Shown: positions 22,116-34,527, counted from the first letter of the stretch. The stretch: 64,000 nt of DNA from Ophiobolus disseminans (GCA_010093685.1 MU006216.1:1687065-1751064); one strand, 5' to 3'. A program made the numbers and translations. The notes: generated by a model not told the origin, from the letters alone.

Positions 22116-23372
22116 ATGGCACCCACCACACACATTCTCGACCCTAGGTCTGACACGATGCTCGTCCTCAGAAACCCGTCCGTCAGTTTTGCCCACTGGG
22201 TGCCTCCGGCGAGGATTGAACAGAAAACTGCGAAATATGCAATCATGGGAGTCGAAGATACACCTTCAAGTGCCCACAAAGACAAAAGCAAGAAGAAGAG
22301 CAAAATTTTGAAAATCAAGCGATCGGTTCTGCCGCCATCACCTGAGCCACCTTTTTTTGACGATCCTGAACGATCATCTTATCTCAGCCCCGAACCGACG
22401 TTTCCTATCGATCCTGCGCAAGATGATGAAGACACGAACGTTTACTTTAATGTGTCTTCGCGTCATCTCATGTTGGCTTCCAAATGGTTCGAACGAGCAC
22501 TTTCAAACGACTAGTCAGAATCAGGCCGTAGTGAGGACGACGGTCGATACCACGTTGAGGCAGAAGATCAGGATCCCGAAGCTTTCTTGATTGTCCTCAA
22601 CGCATTACACCACAGGAGCAAGCAAATTCCTCGTGTAGTCAGCCTTGAGATGCTCGCAAAGATCGCTGTTCTAGTCGATTATTACGAGTGCGATGAGGCC
22701 ATTGAAGTTTGGACCGCTATGTGGATTTCAAATCTCATTCCCCGGGATCCAATTCCGTCGACATACTCTCGGACCCTCATTCTGTGATTATGTATATCAT
22801 GGGTCTTTGGCGAATCCGATCAATTTCGGAAGGTATCTGAGGTAGCTACGAAGCAGAGCACGGAGGCTATCCAAACTTTAGAGCTGCCTATTCCATCGCG
22901 TGTCTCAGGTATGCCTTCACTATAGTCCGAGAAGATCAACTCTCTAATCGTACTAGGTGAGATCGATTCAATGCGATACCGAGCTATTAAATCGGTAGTA
23001 GAAGGCGTGCACTCCCTACTCGGAAAGTACCGAGATAGTGACTACGTCTGTGCTGCCGACTCCTCCCAGTCTTTCGAATGTGGTTCTTTCCTCCTCGGAG
23101 CACTAACTAAACAACTCGATGCGCACAGTCTCCTATCACCGCGCCCTAAAGTACCGTTCACAGGGCTAAGCTTCGAGAGCATGTGTGGCGAAGTCGAGAT
23201 CATGAAATCTCCTGAGTGGGCAATACCGAACCACGACTACCATCATCGCTACGAAAGACAGCATGGTTGCAATCTCAACGGAGAAGTCAAGGCAGTCGTA
23301 GCAAATGCCAAAGCTTCCATCAACGGCCTCGGATTGGATATGTTCAAGAACGATTCCAGCATTGGTACTTGA
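22116..23372 (+). pseudogene. BTB/POZ-type protein gene, copy 1, inactivated
   Basis: The frame starts at ATG 22116 (MAPTTHILDP) and is open through a BTB-like segment (VYFNVSSRHLMLASKWFERAL). It is cut by TAG at 22512-22514, stays open in the same frame to TGA at 22785-22787, and is open again beyond. A 48-nt GT-AG intron at 22909-22956 leads into the last part (EIDSMRYRAIKSVVEGVHS), which ends at 23372. The paralogue at 36.5-37.7 kb supplies the missing residues. Trp (ALSGEWAES) aligns with the first stop (ALSND-stop-SES), and Tyr (LLLYLCV) aligns with the second. Fungal proteins of this type carry an N-terminal BTB fold for protein interaction; no partner is known. The first stop is consistent with TGG to TAG. 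Confidence 0.8.
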
Positions 23373-23703
23373 GACAAGGTAATGGCTAAAGCAGAATCAA
23401 GCTCGTGGTGGCGATGGGATATGTTGCCATGTACCATCTTAGCTATTATATTGCCTGTGTTTGCTCGGGTTTCACATGGCTGAGATTGCGCTTTGTGTGT
23501 ATGAGGAAAGGCTAGTTTTGATCTCAAGTCTGTCATTCCTCCTGGTACCAATGTACAAGATATACGACCAATAGACAATCTGCGAAAACCTCGCACTATT
23601 CAAATGTTATGCTAGTCTGCTAAAATGCTGGATGAGTAGGAAAATGGTGTGGTGTTCCGTCATGTTGTGATGATTGCATCATCGTAAGATGCAACGACTC
23701 TTC
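23373..23703. other. Short convergent spacer
   Basis: Lies between the 3' ends of the BTB-type pseudogene and the aquaporin gene. It is mostly terminator space, and no specific signal is claimed. Confidence 0.45.
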
Positions 23704-24641
23704 TCAGTCCCCGTGATTGCCTTCCAAGCGTTCAGGCTGAACATATTTGATAAGCCAGTACGCGCCACTTGCGACACATGAACCCATAAGCGGCCCAAGC
23801 CAGTAGATCCAATGATACGTAGTAAATCCAACAACGACACATGGCCCAAAGCTTCGAGCCGGATTCAAACTTCCTCCAGTGAAGAACACACTGCAGAGCT
23901 CGGCAACGAAGAGCGACATACCAATGTACATCGGCCTTGATGGACCACCATCTAGCATGAGGATAGTTAAGACCAGCATCGAGGTAACAAAGGCTTCAAG
24001 GAAGAGACCGCGCGTGACAGTAATTGATGGGTCGAGCTTGGTAGCGATGATAAGCGGCCCGGGTAGCAGCGCAGATACGAAGCCTGATGCAGCCATGGCG
24101 GCGAGAAGCTGGGCGATAATCGTTTGAACCATACGATGCCAGTGGATCTGCCCAGTGATGAACAAAGCCGTCGTAACCTAGAAGAGGCCAAATTAGTGTA
24201 TGTTGCACAATCGTCGGACCGCTCGTGTGTGATGCAGACTGCCGTTGTTGCGGTTACTCGACGCGGGGGTTGCGGTTGCACGAACAGCTGGGCTGAACTT
24301 ACTGCAGGGTTGAATTTTCCACCACTAATTTCTGCGAAAATTGCGACATTGATGGCTAACGAGACGCCAAATGCGAAGGCGATGTATAGTAGTTTACCAA
24401 CATCGGGCGCAGGGGTATCGCTTGAAGTAAGTTGCTGCGTGTTGGCAGCGTTGAGTGCGATTTGAGTTCCAGAGAATGCCAGCGACAGGAACATAAAAGT
24501 TCCAATGAACTCGCCAATAAAGGCTGTGATCTCTGATCGTAAGGTATGGGGTGGTGTTCTAGTTTCTGGAGGAGGTGCAGTCGATGGCTCATGAAACGGT
24601 AGGCCGAGCTCGCCCTTGTTGTTCGCACCTTGGTCGGACAT
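23704..24641 (-). CDS. Aquaporin (MIP family channel)
   Basis: Membrane channel for water, possibly with other small neutral solutes. Exons on the minus strand: 24641-24303 and 24177-23704, giving 271 codons including the stop, with a 125-nt GT-AG intron placed right after the first NPA codons. Start is ATG 24641 (MSDQGANNKG). The two half-helix signatures are present: GGKFNPAV spanning the splice junction (about residue 113) and GGSLNPARSFGP in the second half, with the conserved Arg after the second NPA. Six hydrophobic segments surround them. The N-terminal 45 residues are polar and rich in Pro and Thr. The length is typical of orthodox fungal aquaporins and short for aquaglyceroporins. 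No lesion was seen. It lies divergent to the alpha-galactosidase gene 2.4 kb away, so shared control is not indicated. Confidence 0.92.
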
Positions 24642-27039
24642 TGTTGTAGATAATGATTTGCTACAATGTGATGACGAGGAGAAGGGTCTTATGGTAACAG
24701 GACTTGAAAGAAGGTAACAAAGAGATGAAAGACGTCTCTGACGATAAAGGATGGAGGGCTCACCGGACGCGTTTATATCCATTGTGTCGGCGAGAAGATG
24801 AAAGGAGCCACCAAGTACCAAGTGGTTTTGTGCGACTGCGCGAAAATGCTCGTCGCGCACGTCTGGAAGATCTCGATCATCGCTCCCATCTACCAATACC
24901 CCGAGACGCGATCTATGTAACTTAGTCTACGTGGAGGCAATGTTGCATCATCGAGATATGAGTTCACATGGATCGCTGAAATGACGGAAATTGCGGCATA
25001 CCTGCGCTCACCACAGTGTGACCAAACGTCGTATCTTTGCTGCGCAACTCGGAAAATGCAACGCCATCGCGACTTTCAGTGTTACTTGTGAACCCATGTC
25101 TTGTCCGAAGATCACTATCGTGTTCCCAAGGCAGAAAATCAACGGTGTGCCAAAAACTGGAGTGCCAGTGCGGCTTGCGTAGCTGCTAAGGCGCAATAAT
25201 TGTCTCATCGAGAAGGTTGAGAGTATGAATCCTAAACAATGGAATAAATGGGAGATTGTGAGCAACTATGCAGCGTTTTAGATACGCTATTCATAGTGGC
25301 TATTTCGAAGGTTGGTTCTAAATCCCTGGTCGCCAAAGTACCCTGTTCCACGTGGTCACTCCACGTCAGAGAGAAATGTCAGAAGAACCCAATACACTGG
25401 TTGCCGAACCACACCTGTCATCGACCCGAGTGTGGGGTTTGCGATAGTGCGTAGTTGTAGCAGGTGATCCGATGTTGAGAGATGTGCGTACAGAACATTA
25501 CTGTGCAAATCGGTGTAGCCCTTGTGCGTGGCAAACAAAGACCCACTCATCACACACCCTGACATTCTGCACAGCTCGTGATCAAAATAGTATTGGAAGA
25601 AGTTGCGCCACGCCCATCCAGGAACACACCATGACAATTCGGCTTCGCTGCCGAAAATGCCAGGTCCCGAACACCATCGGATGGCACGCTCGGCGTCGAG
25701 TTCAGGAGACTGTTATTGAGCGACCGATTGTAGCGCATCACATGGTTATAACCAAAAAATCGGTCAGCATGTTTGAGCCGATCGACCAACGGGTGACGCA
25801 GCGCCGCCTTCGCTTGTATGCTTCAGGCCAGTATTGCCATTCTCTTTTTTGGTCCATAGGCAGCATGAGGGCATTCGACAGGTGCACTGAGGGAATTGGT
25901 TCATGCACCGTGAATGCCTCATCTCGCTCGCGACCTCGCCGGGGTCAGGATCATGTTGGTGTCACTTAATGACCCAGAGACGATGTGTGAATCGCGACTT
26001 TGAACGCTTCTCTCTTCGAATCCATTCCCGCACCCACGCAAGGTTATACGCAGCGTGTATGATAGACTCAAAAGGTAAATGTGACCTCATGCTCGACTAA
26101 GTATCAATCAAGTGGGCCAACTGACTTGGACGACCCGGCCAGCAGTCTGGGTAGGTACCTGGTGAACTTTGTTAGCAAGCGAAGCATTGTAAATGCACAA
26201 GATGGAAAGCAGCTGTTGTAGCAAGTGATCATGAGATTTGTCGGCGAGACAGAGTTTTGAATACTAACAATGAAGAAGACCGTACACCCTTCGGGCATGC
26301 TGCAAAGCAACAAAACTATATCACGGGCATGGCGACAAATAAAGAAGGCTAAGCGATTCCCCAGCGCCCACATGTACACGGAGCAGGTGTGTAGCAAGCC
26401 TAGGTAGGTAAATATCTGCCGGCATTCAGCACAGATGAGTCAGCCGTTCGACTCGTACAACGACGGTACAGACGAAGGTATGAGATCAAACAATCGTGAC
26501 CACTAAGCAAAGGTTGCGCTTTCGAGGCAGAGACGCAACTGTTGTTCGTTGAGGGTGCAGATGATGCAGCGTTGCTGCGACCGAGCCGGACAAAAATCGA
26601 CTTCTGCCAAGCATCGGCGTTTCTGACCCCGAGGCCACGTCTCTGCGCAGATCTCCTCGCTCGGAGGTGCAATTCTCCGCTCACATATTAATTGCAATGT
26701 CTATCTCAACACAACATCAAGTATTCAACGTTCAAAAAGTACATCGACTGACAAGATGTGATGGGCTAACTGTATGCGACACGGAAACACGTTCCCCACC
26801 ATGCCTAGCTAGTCCTGATCCTTAGGCGGGTCTTGCATCCTTTCGCGTCATAGAATGCAGTTGTCCAAGACGTCCCACAGAAGTTGCTCCACGCGCAAAC
26901 GAAAGATGTCTATATGCCCCAGTTTGTATGCTGAGACTAGCCGAGATCCCCGGGCAAGGACCGCACTTTCCGTGATATAAAGTCCATCGTAGCTGACAGG
27001 CAATCTCGTAATCATTTGAGACGGGAGTCAATACAAACC
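24642..27039. other. Long spacer between divergent aquaporin and alpha-galactosidase genes
   Basis: No intact gene is recognised over 2.4 kb. On the minus strand at about 25550-25880, two overlapping frames read coding-like text (EWQYWPEAYKRRRR in one, VDRLKHADRFFGYNHVMRYN in the other), as if an old gene fragment had been frameshifted. I cannot name its family. A TATA box for the hydrolase is listed separately. Confidence 0.4.
26948..26980 (+). promoter_or_regulatory. Alpha-galactosidase core promoter: CreA-like site and TATA
   Basis: CCCCGG at 26948-26953 fits the reverse orientation of the fungal carbon-repressor consensus SYGGRG. TATAA at 26976-26980 lies 60 bp before the ATG at 27040. 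Single CreA-type matches are common by chance, so repression by glucose is only an inference. Confidence 0.35.
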
Positions 27040-28587
27040 ATGACTTTACGTTTTATTCTCCTGGGGCTAGCATTTTCACACGCTACCTTTGCACTGGTGT
27101 CGAAAGATGGAGTTACCGGTCGTCTCCCAGCAATGGGATGGAATTCTTGGAATGAGTACGAATGCAACATCAACGAAAAGGTTTTTCTCACAGTCGGTGG
27201 ACTGCTTGTTTCCCTTGGGCTGAAAGATTTGGGTTATACATACGTCAACATTGATGATTGCTGGAGCGACAAAGAGAAGCAACGAGACAACTCGACCGGC
27301 CGCATATTGCCGGACTTCAAGAAGTTCCCTCAAGGTATCAAGCATACCGCAGAAGAGATTCACAAGCTTGGTCTCAAGCTCGGAATATACTCGGATGCGG
27401 GCTCTCTTACTTGCGGAGGATTTGTTGGGTCCCTAGGACACGAGATAGTGGATGCAAAAACTTGGGCCGAATGGGGAATTGACTGTTTGTTCATATGAGG
27501 CACCAGAACTTTCTAAAACTAATGCTTTCTAGACCTCAAGTACGACAACTGCGCTGTACCCGACGAGTACGATGACGAGTATCGATGGTGGCCAGAAAAC
27601 TGGTTAGGAGGGCCGCCAGCTGAGGTAAGGCGGCTATGACCTACATATGGGACATAAACTGATTCTGTACCTACGACAGGACCAAACTGCGGGTGGAGAT
27701 GGAGAAGCCAGACCAGTCCCCGCACCCGCGGGCTACGATTGGACAACCTCTAAAAGCTTCGACCGTTACAAGGCCATGGGCGATGCGCTTGCGGCTACGA
27801 ACCGCACTATCCAGTACTCACAGTGTGCTTGGGGCCATGCTCATATCGAGCAATGGGGAAACAGCACCGGCCATAGCTGGCGGATGTGGGGCGATATCTA
27901 CCCTCAGTGGTTCGACAAATGGCAATGGTCCTGGGGCCTCATGCCTATCCTCAACCACGCGTCTTTCTTCTACTCCGAAACCGACTTCTGGGGCCATGGT
28001 GATTGGGACATGCTCGAAGTCGGAAATGGCAACTTTTCCCTCGAAGAAAACCGCTCGCACTTTGCGTTATGGGCGGCTCTGAAGTCTCCTCTTATCATCG
28101 GGACACCGTTGGATGGTATCAAGCCGGAGATTCTCGAAATTCTCAGCAACCGGGATTTGATCGCCTTCAACCAAGACCCTGTATTCGGAGCGCCAGCGAA
28201 ACCATATAAATGGGGTGTCAACGCTGACTTCACGTGGAACCAAACTCATCCAGCCGAATACTGGAGTGGAAAGTCGTCCCGTGGGGTCCACGTGTTTGCT
28301 CTCAATACTTTGGACCATGCCGCGACAAAGAAGATTAACTTCGCGGAAGTTCCCGGACTGGATAGACACACAAAGTATACGGTGTACGACTCCTGGACTG
28401 GTAAAAAACAGGGTAGATTCCAGGGTAGTTACAAAGCCGTTGTCAGACGACATGATACGATGGCAATTAGGATCGTGAAGGCTAATGGTATGTTGCCTGG
28501 CTCTTTGCACGACGAATTGTGCGACCTGCTGACCCTGAAAATACTACCATGGCTGACCTTTGTGTAGGTAATCATACCTATTCGTGA
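27040..28587 (+). CDS. Secreted alpha-galactosidase, glycoside hydrolase family 27
   Basis: Hydrolyses terminal alpha-1,6-galactose from oligosaccharides and galactomannan outside the cell. Exons: 27040-27484, 27533-27624, 27680-28487, 28568-28587, giving 455 codons including the stop, with all introns GT-AG. A signal peptide (MTLRFILLGLAFSHATFA) precedes the barrel. The GH27 opening PAMGWNSWNEYECNI and VNIDDCWSD follow. The nucleophile is Asp in LKYDNC (about residue 153; its Tyr-Leu context is completed across intron 1). The acid/base is probably Asp in MWGDIYPQW (about 251). TDFWGHGDWDMLEVGNG forms further active-site contacts. The C-terminal part (about 350 onward) is the usual beta-sandwich. 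Without splicing the third intron, the frame would stop at 28567; the spliced ending NGNHTYS is preferred because its donor, branch and acceptor sites are all strong. Several N-glycosylation sites are present. The gene appears intact. Confidence 0.93.
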
Positions 28588-31306
28588 GCTACTTGCAAGG
28601 TCCACGCTCTTGACATTCATCTCACGATCTTGGGCGATCAATGTGCACAGCGTTTGGTTCGGCATCGAAACAACTTGTATCGTTTAACTGCTGCGTGCGG
28701 TCACGCAATTTTTGTCAAATATCGAAGAGGTCGAGAAAGCTGCTGGGATAGTGTATGCCTCTCGATGTTCAAATCAAAGAGTTGTTGTTGGCGCTCTGAG
28801 CCAGGCTATGAACGAGCCAAAAGACTGACGCAGCGAACGCGGGGACCCGATGTTGGTGCACGCCTAAGTTTAATTTTGATACTTGCTGTGAGGGCGACTT
28901 GCGTACTTGCTTTGATTCCTACGATGTACCCCACTAAGCCTCTTACAGTCAGATGGACGTAATCTTGGCTGCTGAAGAGTTGGAAGCCTTTTCGAGAGAA
29001 TGGGGTTGGCGGCCCGTGCTCCGGAGAAAATTTTGCAATTCAGGTCCGCGACACCACGCATGTCAGACACATTATTAGACAGCAACCGCACATCGGCCGT
29101 GCTTCCACAAAAAGGCTGCAGGGTATTCTTCCGCGAGTGAGGAGCTTAATTTAGGCCCCAATAAGAGCATACAGGAACGCGGGGTCTCCGCGAGGGCTGG
29201 AATCTGGGGGCCAGAGTCCGTCGCATTTAGCGGCACGCTCGCTGGTACCAGCAACGCCTTGAACCATGCAAAAGCAGTTCCGAACGTTCTTGTACGCCTC
29301 GACGATACGAGACCTCTGACACCGACATGGGCCCTGGAAAACCTGCCAAATCTGGCCGCTTCCCTCCACCCGCTGGTGACCTCGGGAGTATCCTAAACTT
29401 GATTCGGCAACGCTAGGTACTCATGTACTCTTGCGCCCGGGCAATAGCGACTGCATGTTCCCAAAAAGCATCAACTGTTTGAGGTCACGTGTTATGGAGT
29501 TTTATAGCCCTGGAGGTGCTTCTCATTAGGCCTCAACACAGCAGTCAAGAATTACACAGCCCTGCCGCCTGCCAAAGTCGAGCTCAGTTGGCACTGCACC
29601 AGCGCAACAACACGCTGAAACCATCCCAAAGACCGGAATGTTCGGAAGCTTCCAGTCCACGACTAAGCATTAGCCGCAAACCATGCCTATTGGCTTGGTT
29701 TGCTTTCAAGACACGTTCCGTTACGAAGTACATCGGTGTTAGTATCATGCTGTTGTGTGGTTCGCTCTTGTAGCGGCACGCGGGGGTACATTTGGTATGT
29801 AAGGCTTGATTTCCACGCCGGAGACCGCCACCATCGATGTGAGCAAAGCTGTCATATCCAAGCTAATGCAAACCAAAATGTGTTATATGCTGATTTGAAG
29901 ACGTTCAATCCGGCTCCAAGCCTAGAATAAAAGTGGCAAGCTGCGCTGCCGGGGTGCATCACATCGAGGATCACCAAGTTGCTGTGGCTTCATAACAACT
30001 TGTCAAGACAACTTTGTAAATTTATCTCGCTCTTACGATCATTTGCAACTCACGATCGTGGAATTTACGAGCAGTACTCCATATGATGGACACGCCGCGC
30101 GTAATATAACTGATCATGTTGTCCTATGCACGAGCGCTGAGGACTGTTCTGTTGAGGGCTGGTCATCCCTCATGGGGTCCATAGGTCCTTCAGGATCATT
30201 CGCTGCACCAGTGTCAGGTACGAAACCAGCTGTCATCCTCTACCGATAGAGGTAAATGGGCGTTGAGCAGCGACCATCCGATCATCACCCGTGCTCAGCG
30301 TGATGCATCAACCGACACTGCCTTTGGCTAAGCTGTTGCCTTCGCATCGACATCATCGGTCGCCGAGCATGTTCCAGAACCAATATATCAAACATTCTTT
30401 CTTCTGTCTCTCCTCTACTTGGTTGTTCGTCTTAGCGTCAAAACGCATCACACACGTGGGATCCAGTACCTGACGAGACTGGATCGACAACACTCGACCA
30501 AGCTCAGCCAAGCTTTGCAGAGCAATGTTCTGATTCGTCTTATCGATCGTCTGTCCTGGATAGGCACAGGAAGTATTAACTCAAGTCTTGCATATGCAAC
30601 TGCCCAGGTGGTAAGCGACTGAGGCTAACTTTGATCCAATGGGGTCTCAGGGATTTGAGCACGACGTTCAGCCTCGCGATGATGCATGTCCGCCAGTGTC
30701 TCTATGCTTCGAAGATCCAGACGGAACTGTCAGAAATAGTACGATTGGGGTTACTGCGGTGTTTCTTTTCTTGGCCGGGACCATCTCCGCGCTCCAGCTC
30801 TCGGAGTTCGCGTTGCTAGAGTACCAGATCGCCAGCCACCAAAACGCCACCTCAGCACGCTTTCAGCCCCCATCGTGAACTGTCAGTCGAGCTTATTATC
30901 ACAGCCAATCAACAACATGCGTTGAACCATGTGAGTGCATAAACACATCCCAGCACGCAATCGGGTTCTCCCGACTTACTGCCTGGGTCTTTCGCTACAG
31001 CTTGTTACTAGGAAACGGCGTGCTTGTCGCCTACCGCATTCGATACCTGACGACAGAATTGGGATGCATCACGCACGCCATGGCTTCGATGAGCTGGGCT
31101 AGATCATAGGTTGCAAAAGCTACGTGTTGGACCTGACCGAAGACTCGCATACATAAGCCCGGGTATTGCTCCTCAGTCGTTCACTTCCAATAACTCCAGT
31201 GACCACATCACAGTCGCTCCATCAGAACATACATCAGCCTTTCATCACTTAATACCCACATACATTCGCTCTCCAAAAACTCTCAACCACCAAACCACCA
31301 GTTACC
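28588..31306. other. Long intergenic stretch
   Basis: No recognised gene over 2.7 kb. One ATG-started frame at 30639-30878 (plus, 79 aa) contains a hydrophobic segment (TIGVTAVFLFLAGTISAL) and could be a small membrane protein, but nothing else supports it. No repeat or RNA gene was identified. Confidence 0.4.
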
Positions 31307-31807
31307 ATGCGTTTCTCGATTGTAGCCCTCCCCGTCCTTGCCGGCCTTGCCGCCGCTCAAAACCCGTAAGTCATTCAAAGCATGTGCAACCTCAAGCATT
31401 TATTCAACATATGCAGTGTTCCTTCGCTCGTCGCCTCTGCCATCTCATCCGCTGCCGGCGCCGTTTCTTCCGCAGCTGCGTCTCGCGTCTCTTCGGCCAA
31501 TGCTGCTGTCAGCTCCGTCCTCGCCTCTGCTTCATCTCGCGCATCCTCTGCCGCTGGTGTCGCTTCCTCGGTCGCTGCCTCGGCCTCCAGCCGCGCCTCA
31601 TCGGCTGCCGGCGCTGTTTCCAGCGTTGTGAGCCGTGCCAGCTCTGCTGTCATCATTCCCACCGGTGCCGGTAATGCCACTCGCTCTGCTGTCGCCTCTG
31701 CCACCTCTTCGCGCCCTGCTCAGTTCACTGGTGCTGCCGACTCCGTTGCTGCCAGCGGTCTTACCGGTGTCGTCATGGGCATGATCGGTGTCGCTGCTCT
31801 GTTGTAG
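31307..31807 (+). CDS. Small secreted Ala/Ser-rich protein, likely GPI-anchored (trio member 1)
   Basis: Two exons, 31307-31365 and 31417-31807, give 149 aa. The signal peptide MRFSIVALPVLAGLAAAQ is encoded almost entirely by exon 1, and the 51-nt GT-AG intron interrupts the codon for residue 20 after its second base. The mature part is a low-complexity Ala/Ser/Val array with imperfect ASSRASSAAG-like units. It has no cysteine and one N-glycosylation site (GNATRS). It ends in a hydrophobic tail (LTGVVMGMIGVAALL) right at the stop, typical of a GPI-attachment signal with a small-residue omega site before it. Such proteins are usually cell-wall or plasma-membrane surface proteins, and effector-like roles are also possible. 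Two genes with the same layout follow on the same strand. Confidence 0.8.
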
Positions 31808-32779
31808 ATGGCTGTTGACAACTTGTACATATCGGATTGTGTTTGGCGTTGTGAGATTATGGACACTATATTAAACGAGTAATGGAGCGACATAGACTGC
31901 TTTGACATACAAAAAAGTTCAATCACCATCTATCACATTCGTTTCCTCTCTCTTCAGTTTCTGGCGCGCTGAACAGTTGCGACAAGTGGACGTCACTGCC
32001 TCTCCTGGTTAGGAGGTGACTGTGTTAGCGGGTGGTAACGTCGTACACACCTACACCCGTTCATTTGTACGACGATACCACGACGCGAATCTTTGTACAA
32101 GCTCACACGATTCTGCTACGCCGCGTAAGCTTTCTGTGCTGACCAGTGAGCCGCATATAGAGCCCGTGTTTGTTGGTATCTTTCGGTCGTAAGTAGGTAC
32201 TACCCAGATGATGTGTCCGCATTGGTCGCGGAATAGCCACTTCGAGGCTCACGCGCGCTCACACCTCCATGACGCACATACCCGCTCTGCGACCGCTCTA
32301 CAAATCAGCTCTTCCAATTGCGCAGACTCCCTGGACAACGGCCCACTGTGCTACCTTGGCATGGGTGCACATCCTCCTCTTTGGCTGCTCAGATCACAAC
32401 CGTCAAACTTCGTCACCACGTCGATGTCCGGGTATCCAGTAAGGAACCGAATGAAGAGATGAAAACCCCTGGGAAAAGACAGAAGTGGCAAGCTCCCGAA
32501 TTGCTGCACTTATACTGGCACTGTACCCGTTGCAATGTAACGACTTGTAACAACAACACTAACATGTACCACGGAGTTCAGGGGCTGGTGCTGGCAGTCC
32601 ATATCGATAATGGGTCAATGGGTACATAAAGTACAGCGTTGAGTGTTTCGTTGTACTTTCTCGATCGCATCGAACACCTTCAACGTTCGAATACTCCGAC
32701 CGTCACTCGTCTTTGGCTCCCTTCGTCACCCACAAACAGTATCAGCAAGTCAATCGAAACTCATCAACATAACGTCATC
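31808..32779. other. Spacer between trio members 1 and 2
   Basis: Contains short inverted and direct sequence motifs near 32030-32060 (two GTCGTA-type words), but no recognised gene or strong promoter element. Confidence 0.4.
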
Positions 32780-33146
32780 ATGCGTTCCACCATCCTCATC
32801 TTCTCGGCACTCGCTGCATTCGCCGTAGCCCAGTCAACGTAAGTCTTCTCATCTTTGTCTTGATTCGAACATATCGCGGCTTGCAAGCGATACTAACAGA
32901 CTCAGTCCTTCTGCGCCACCGTCAGCGCCATCCTCGTCCGGACCTCCTGCCTCCCCTGTAACTTCTGCTGCGTCCTCGGTCGCTACCGTCACCACCCCGT
33001 TGGCTTCAACCAACTCCGCCGAAGGGAGCTCAGGCGCGAACGTATCTTCCACTTCCACGAAGAAGGGTGACGCTGGTGCATTGAACGCTGGAGATATTGG
33101 CTTCCTCCCTGCGATGATCTTGGGTGCTGCCGCTTGGTTGTTCTAA
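32780..33146 (+). CDS. Small secreted Ser/Pro/Ala-rich protein, likely GPI-anchored (trio member 2)
   Basis: Exons 32780-32838 and 32906-33146 give 99 aa. Exon 1 is 59 nt, the same as in trio member 1, and encodes MRSTILIFSALAAFAVAQS. The 67-nt GT-AG intron again splits codon 20 after base two and has a textbook TACTAAC branch site. The mature chain is rich in Ser, Pro, Ala, Thr and Val, has no cysteine and carries an N-glycosylation site (NVSSTS). It ends in a hydrophobic tail (FLPAMILGAAAWLF) at the stop. A GPI-anchored surface protein is the likeliest reading. Sequence identity to the neighbours in the mature part is low, so kinship is argued mainly from structure and position. Confidence 0.78.
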
Positions 33147-34036
33147 GTACGCAAGCGCGCATACTGGAGGATAAAAAGAGCAGGGATCTAATTCATGTCT
33201 TTCGTTACAGAAGACCCCTTCTTTGGCAAGGGAAGAGTTCGGCTTGGAATGGAGATTATTCAGGGGTAGATTAGAAGACACTTGTACTTGTAGTAACCAA
33301 AACACTTTTCACATGCACTGCCACCTCCACCATGAACCCTCGTAAACAAGCTCAACCAAGCTTCATTGACACAAAATGGCGCAATGCTAAAGGCTGACAA
33401 GCCTCAGCGACCCACATGAGTACGAGACTAATGGAATTACCAGGGTGAATGAAATCCGCCGGAGTCACCCCCACTCGACCGTCCCTTCATTTCTCTCGCA
33501 ATCCGACAGAATAATTGCACGGAACCTCCTGAGCCACAGCAGGGTGTGCCGCGTCATTGGAAGAAACCACGCAGATTAGCCCTGAGCCACATGTCTCGGG
33601 CACAACTCCGCTCCCAATCGAACACTAGCCACACGTCACTCGGTGTGATGTATGCGCCACTACGAGGCTTCTGAATCGATATCGTACTCCCAAATAGATG
33701 AAAATGTCCAATAGAGTTGCTGCGTCTGCCAGCCGCAATCCCGAGTGGCAGCCGCTCGGGGCCAGGAGAGCCGCGTAACACTTCACTGTCGCATACGAAG
33801 CACTAAACGCCTTGATACGACAGTGAGGGATATGGAAATCGCGCATACATGGTGTCGAGGCAAGGGGTGGGAGTTATTGAGTCTGACTTGTATATATACC
33901 TTCAGTGAATCTTGCTTTTGAGGCATCCACCAACAACTCTTCCAAGCATCTCTCATTAAACCTCTCGTCTCTTCGCTCCAATACGCTCGTTCAAGCGAAT
34001 CAACTTACCAAGTCGATCTTAATACCAACCGCAAAC
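33147..34036. other. Spacer between trio members 2 and 3
   Basis: No gene recognised. A TATA-like TATATATA at 33892-33899 lies about 140 bp before the ATG of trio member 3. Confidence 0.45.
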
Positions 34037-34326
34037 ATGCAGATCGCCGCTCTCCTCCTCCCCGTTCTTGCGACCCTCGCTCTCGCAGTTGATACCACGT
34101 ACGTCCATCACACTCCCCACCGAAGCATATTGTCTTCACCATTTCTTTCAGCACATACACTACTATTCATCATAGAACTGACCTTTCACTTAGCTCTTCT
34201 CGCCCCACATCCACGGCCAAGCCTGCTGCTACCGCGACGCACAAGGGAGCTGCGAGCGCCATGAACCCCGCTGATATGGGCGTTGTCATGGCTGGAATTG
34301 TCGGCATGGTTGCTGCTCTGGGATAG
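34037..34326 (+). CDS. Very small secreted Ala-rich protein (trio member 3)
   Basis: Exons 34037-34098 and 34194-34326 give 64 aa. Exon 1 encodes MQIAALLLPVLATLALAVDT. The 95-nt GT-AG intron splits codon 21 after its second base, as in the two preceding genes. The short mature part (SSRPTSTAKPAATATHKGAA) leads into a hydrophobic end (GVVMAGIVGMVAALG) like a GPI signal, and it closely resembles the tail of trio member 1 (GVVMGMIGVAALL). There are no cysteines. It is small enough to be missed by ordinary gene finders. I call it real because start, splice sites, signal peptide and tail all agree. Function unknown. Confidence 0.74.
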
Positions 34327-34527
34327 ATTCACGCAAATTGTAAGATAGGATATGTTTTGAAAGCGATTCTTGGGGAAGAGGTTATAAAAGAAGGCACTGG
34401 TTGATTTCTGATCGTTTATTTCATTAGCGATGTCTAAGCATCGTGCAATACATTATCATACAAGTAGAAAACTCCAAACATGCATATGCTATCTCATCAG
34501 TAACCTGTTACCACTGTTACTTCAACC

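Noticed and set aside
26010..26030. TTCGAATCC as a tRNA B box
   Set aside because: No matching A box, acceptor stem or clover-leaf could be formed around it.
28488..28567. Unspliced C-terminus of the alpha-galactosidase
   Set aside because: GTATGT donor, CTGAC branch and TAG acceptor are all good, and the unspliced tail (GMLPGSLHDELC and on) has no family likeness.
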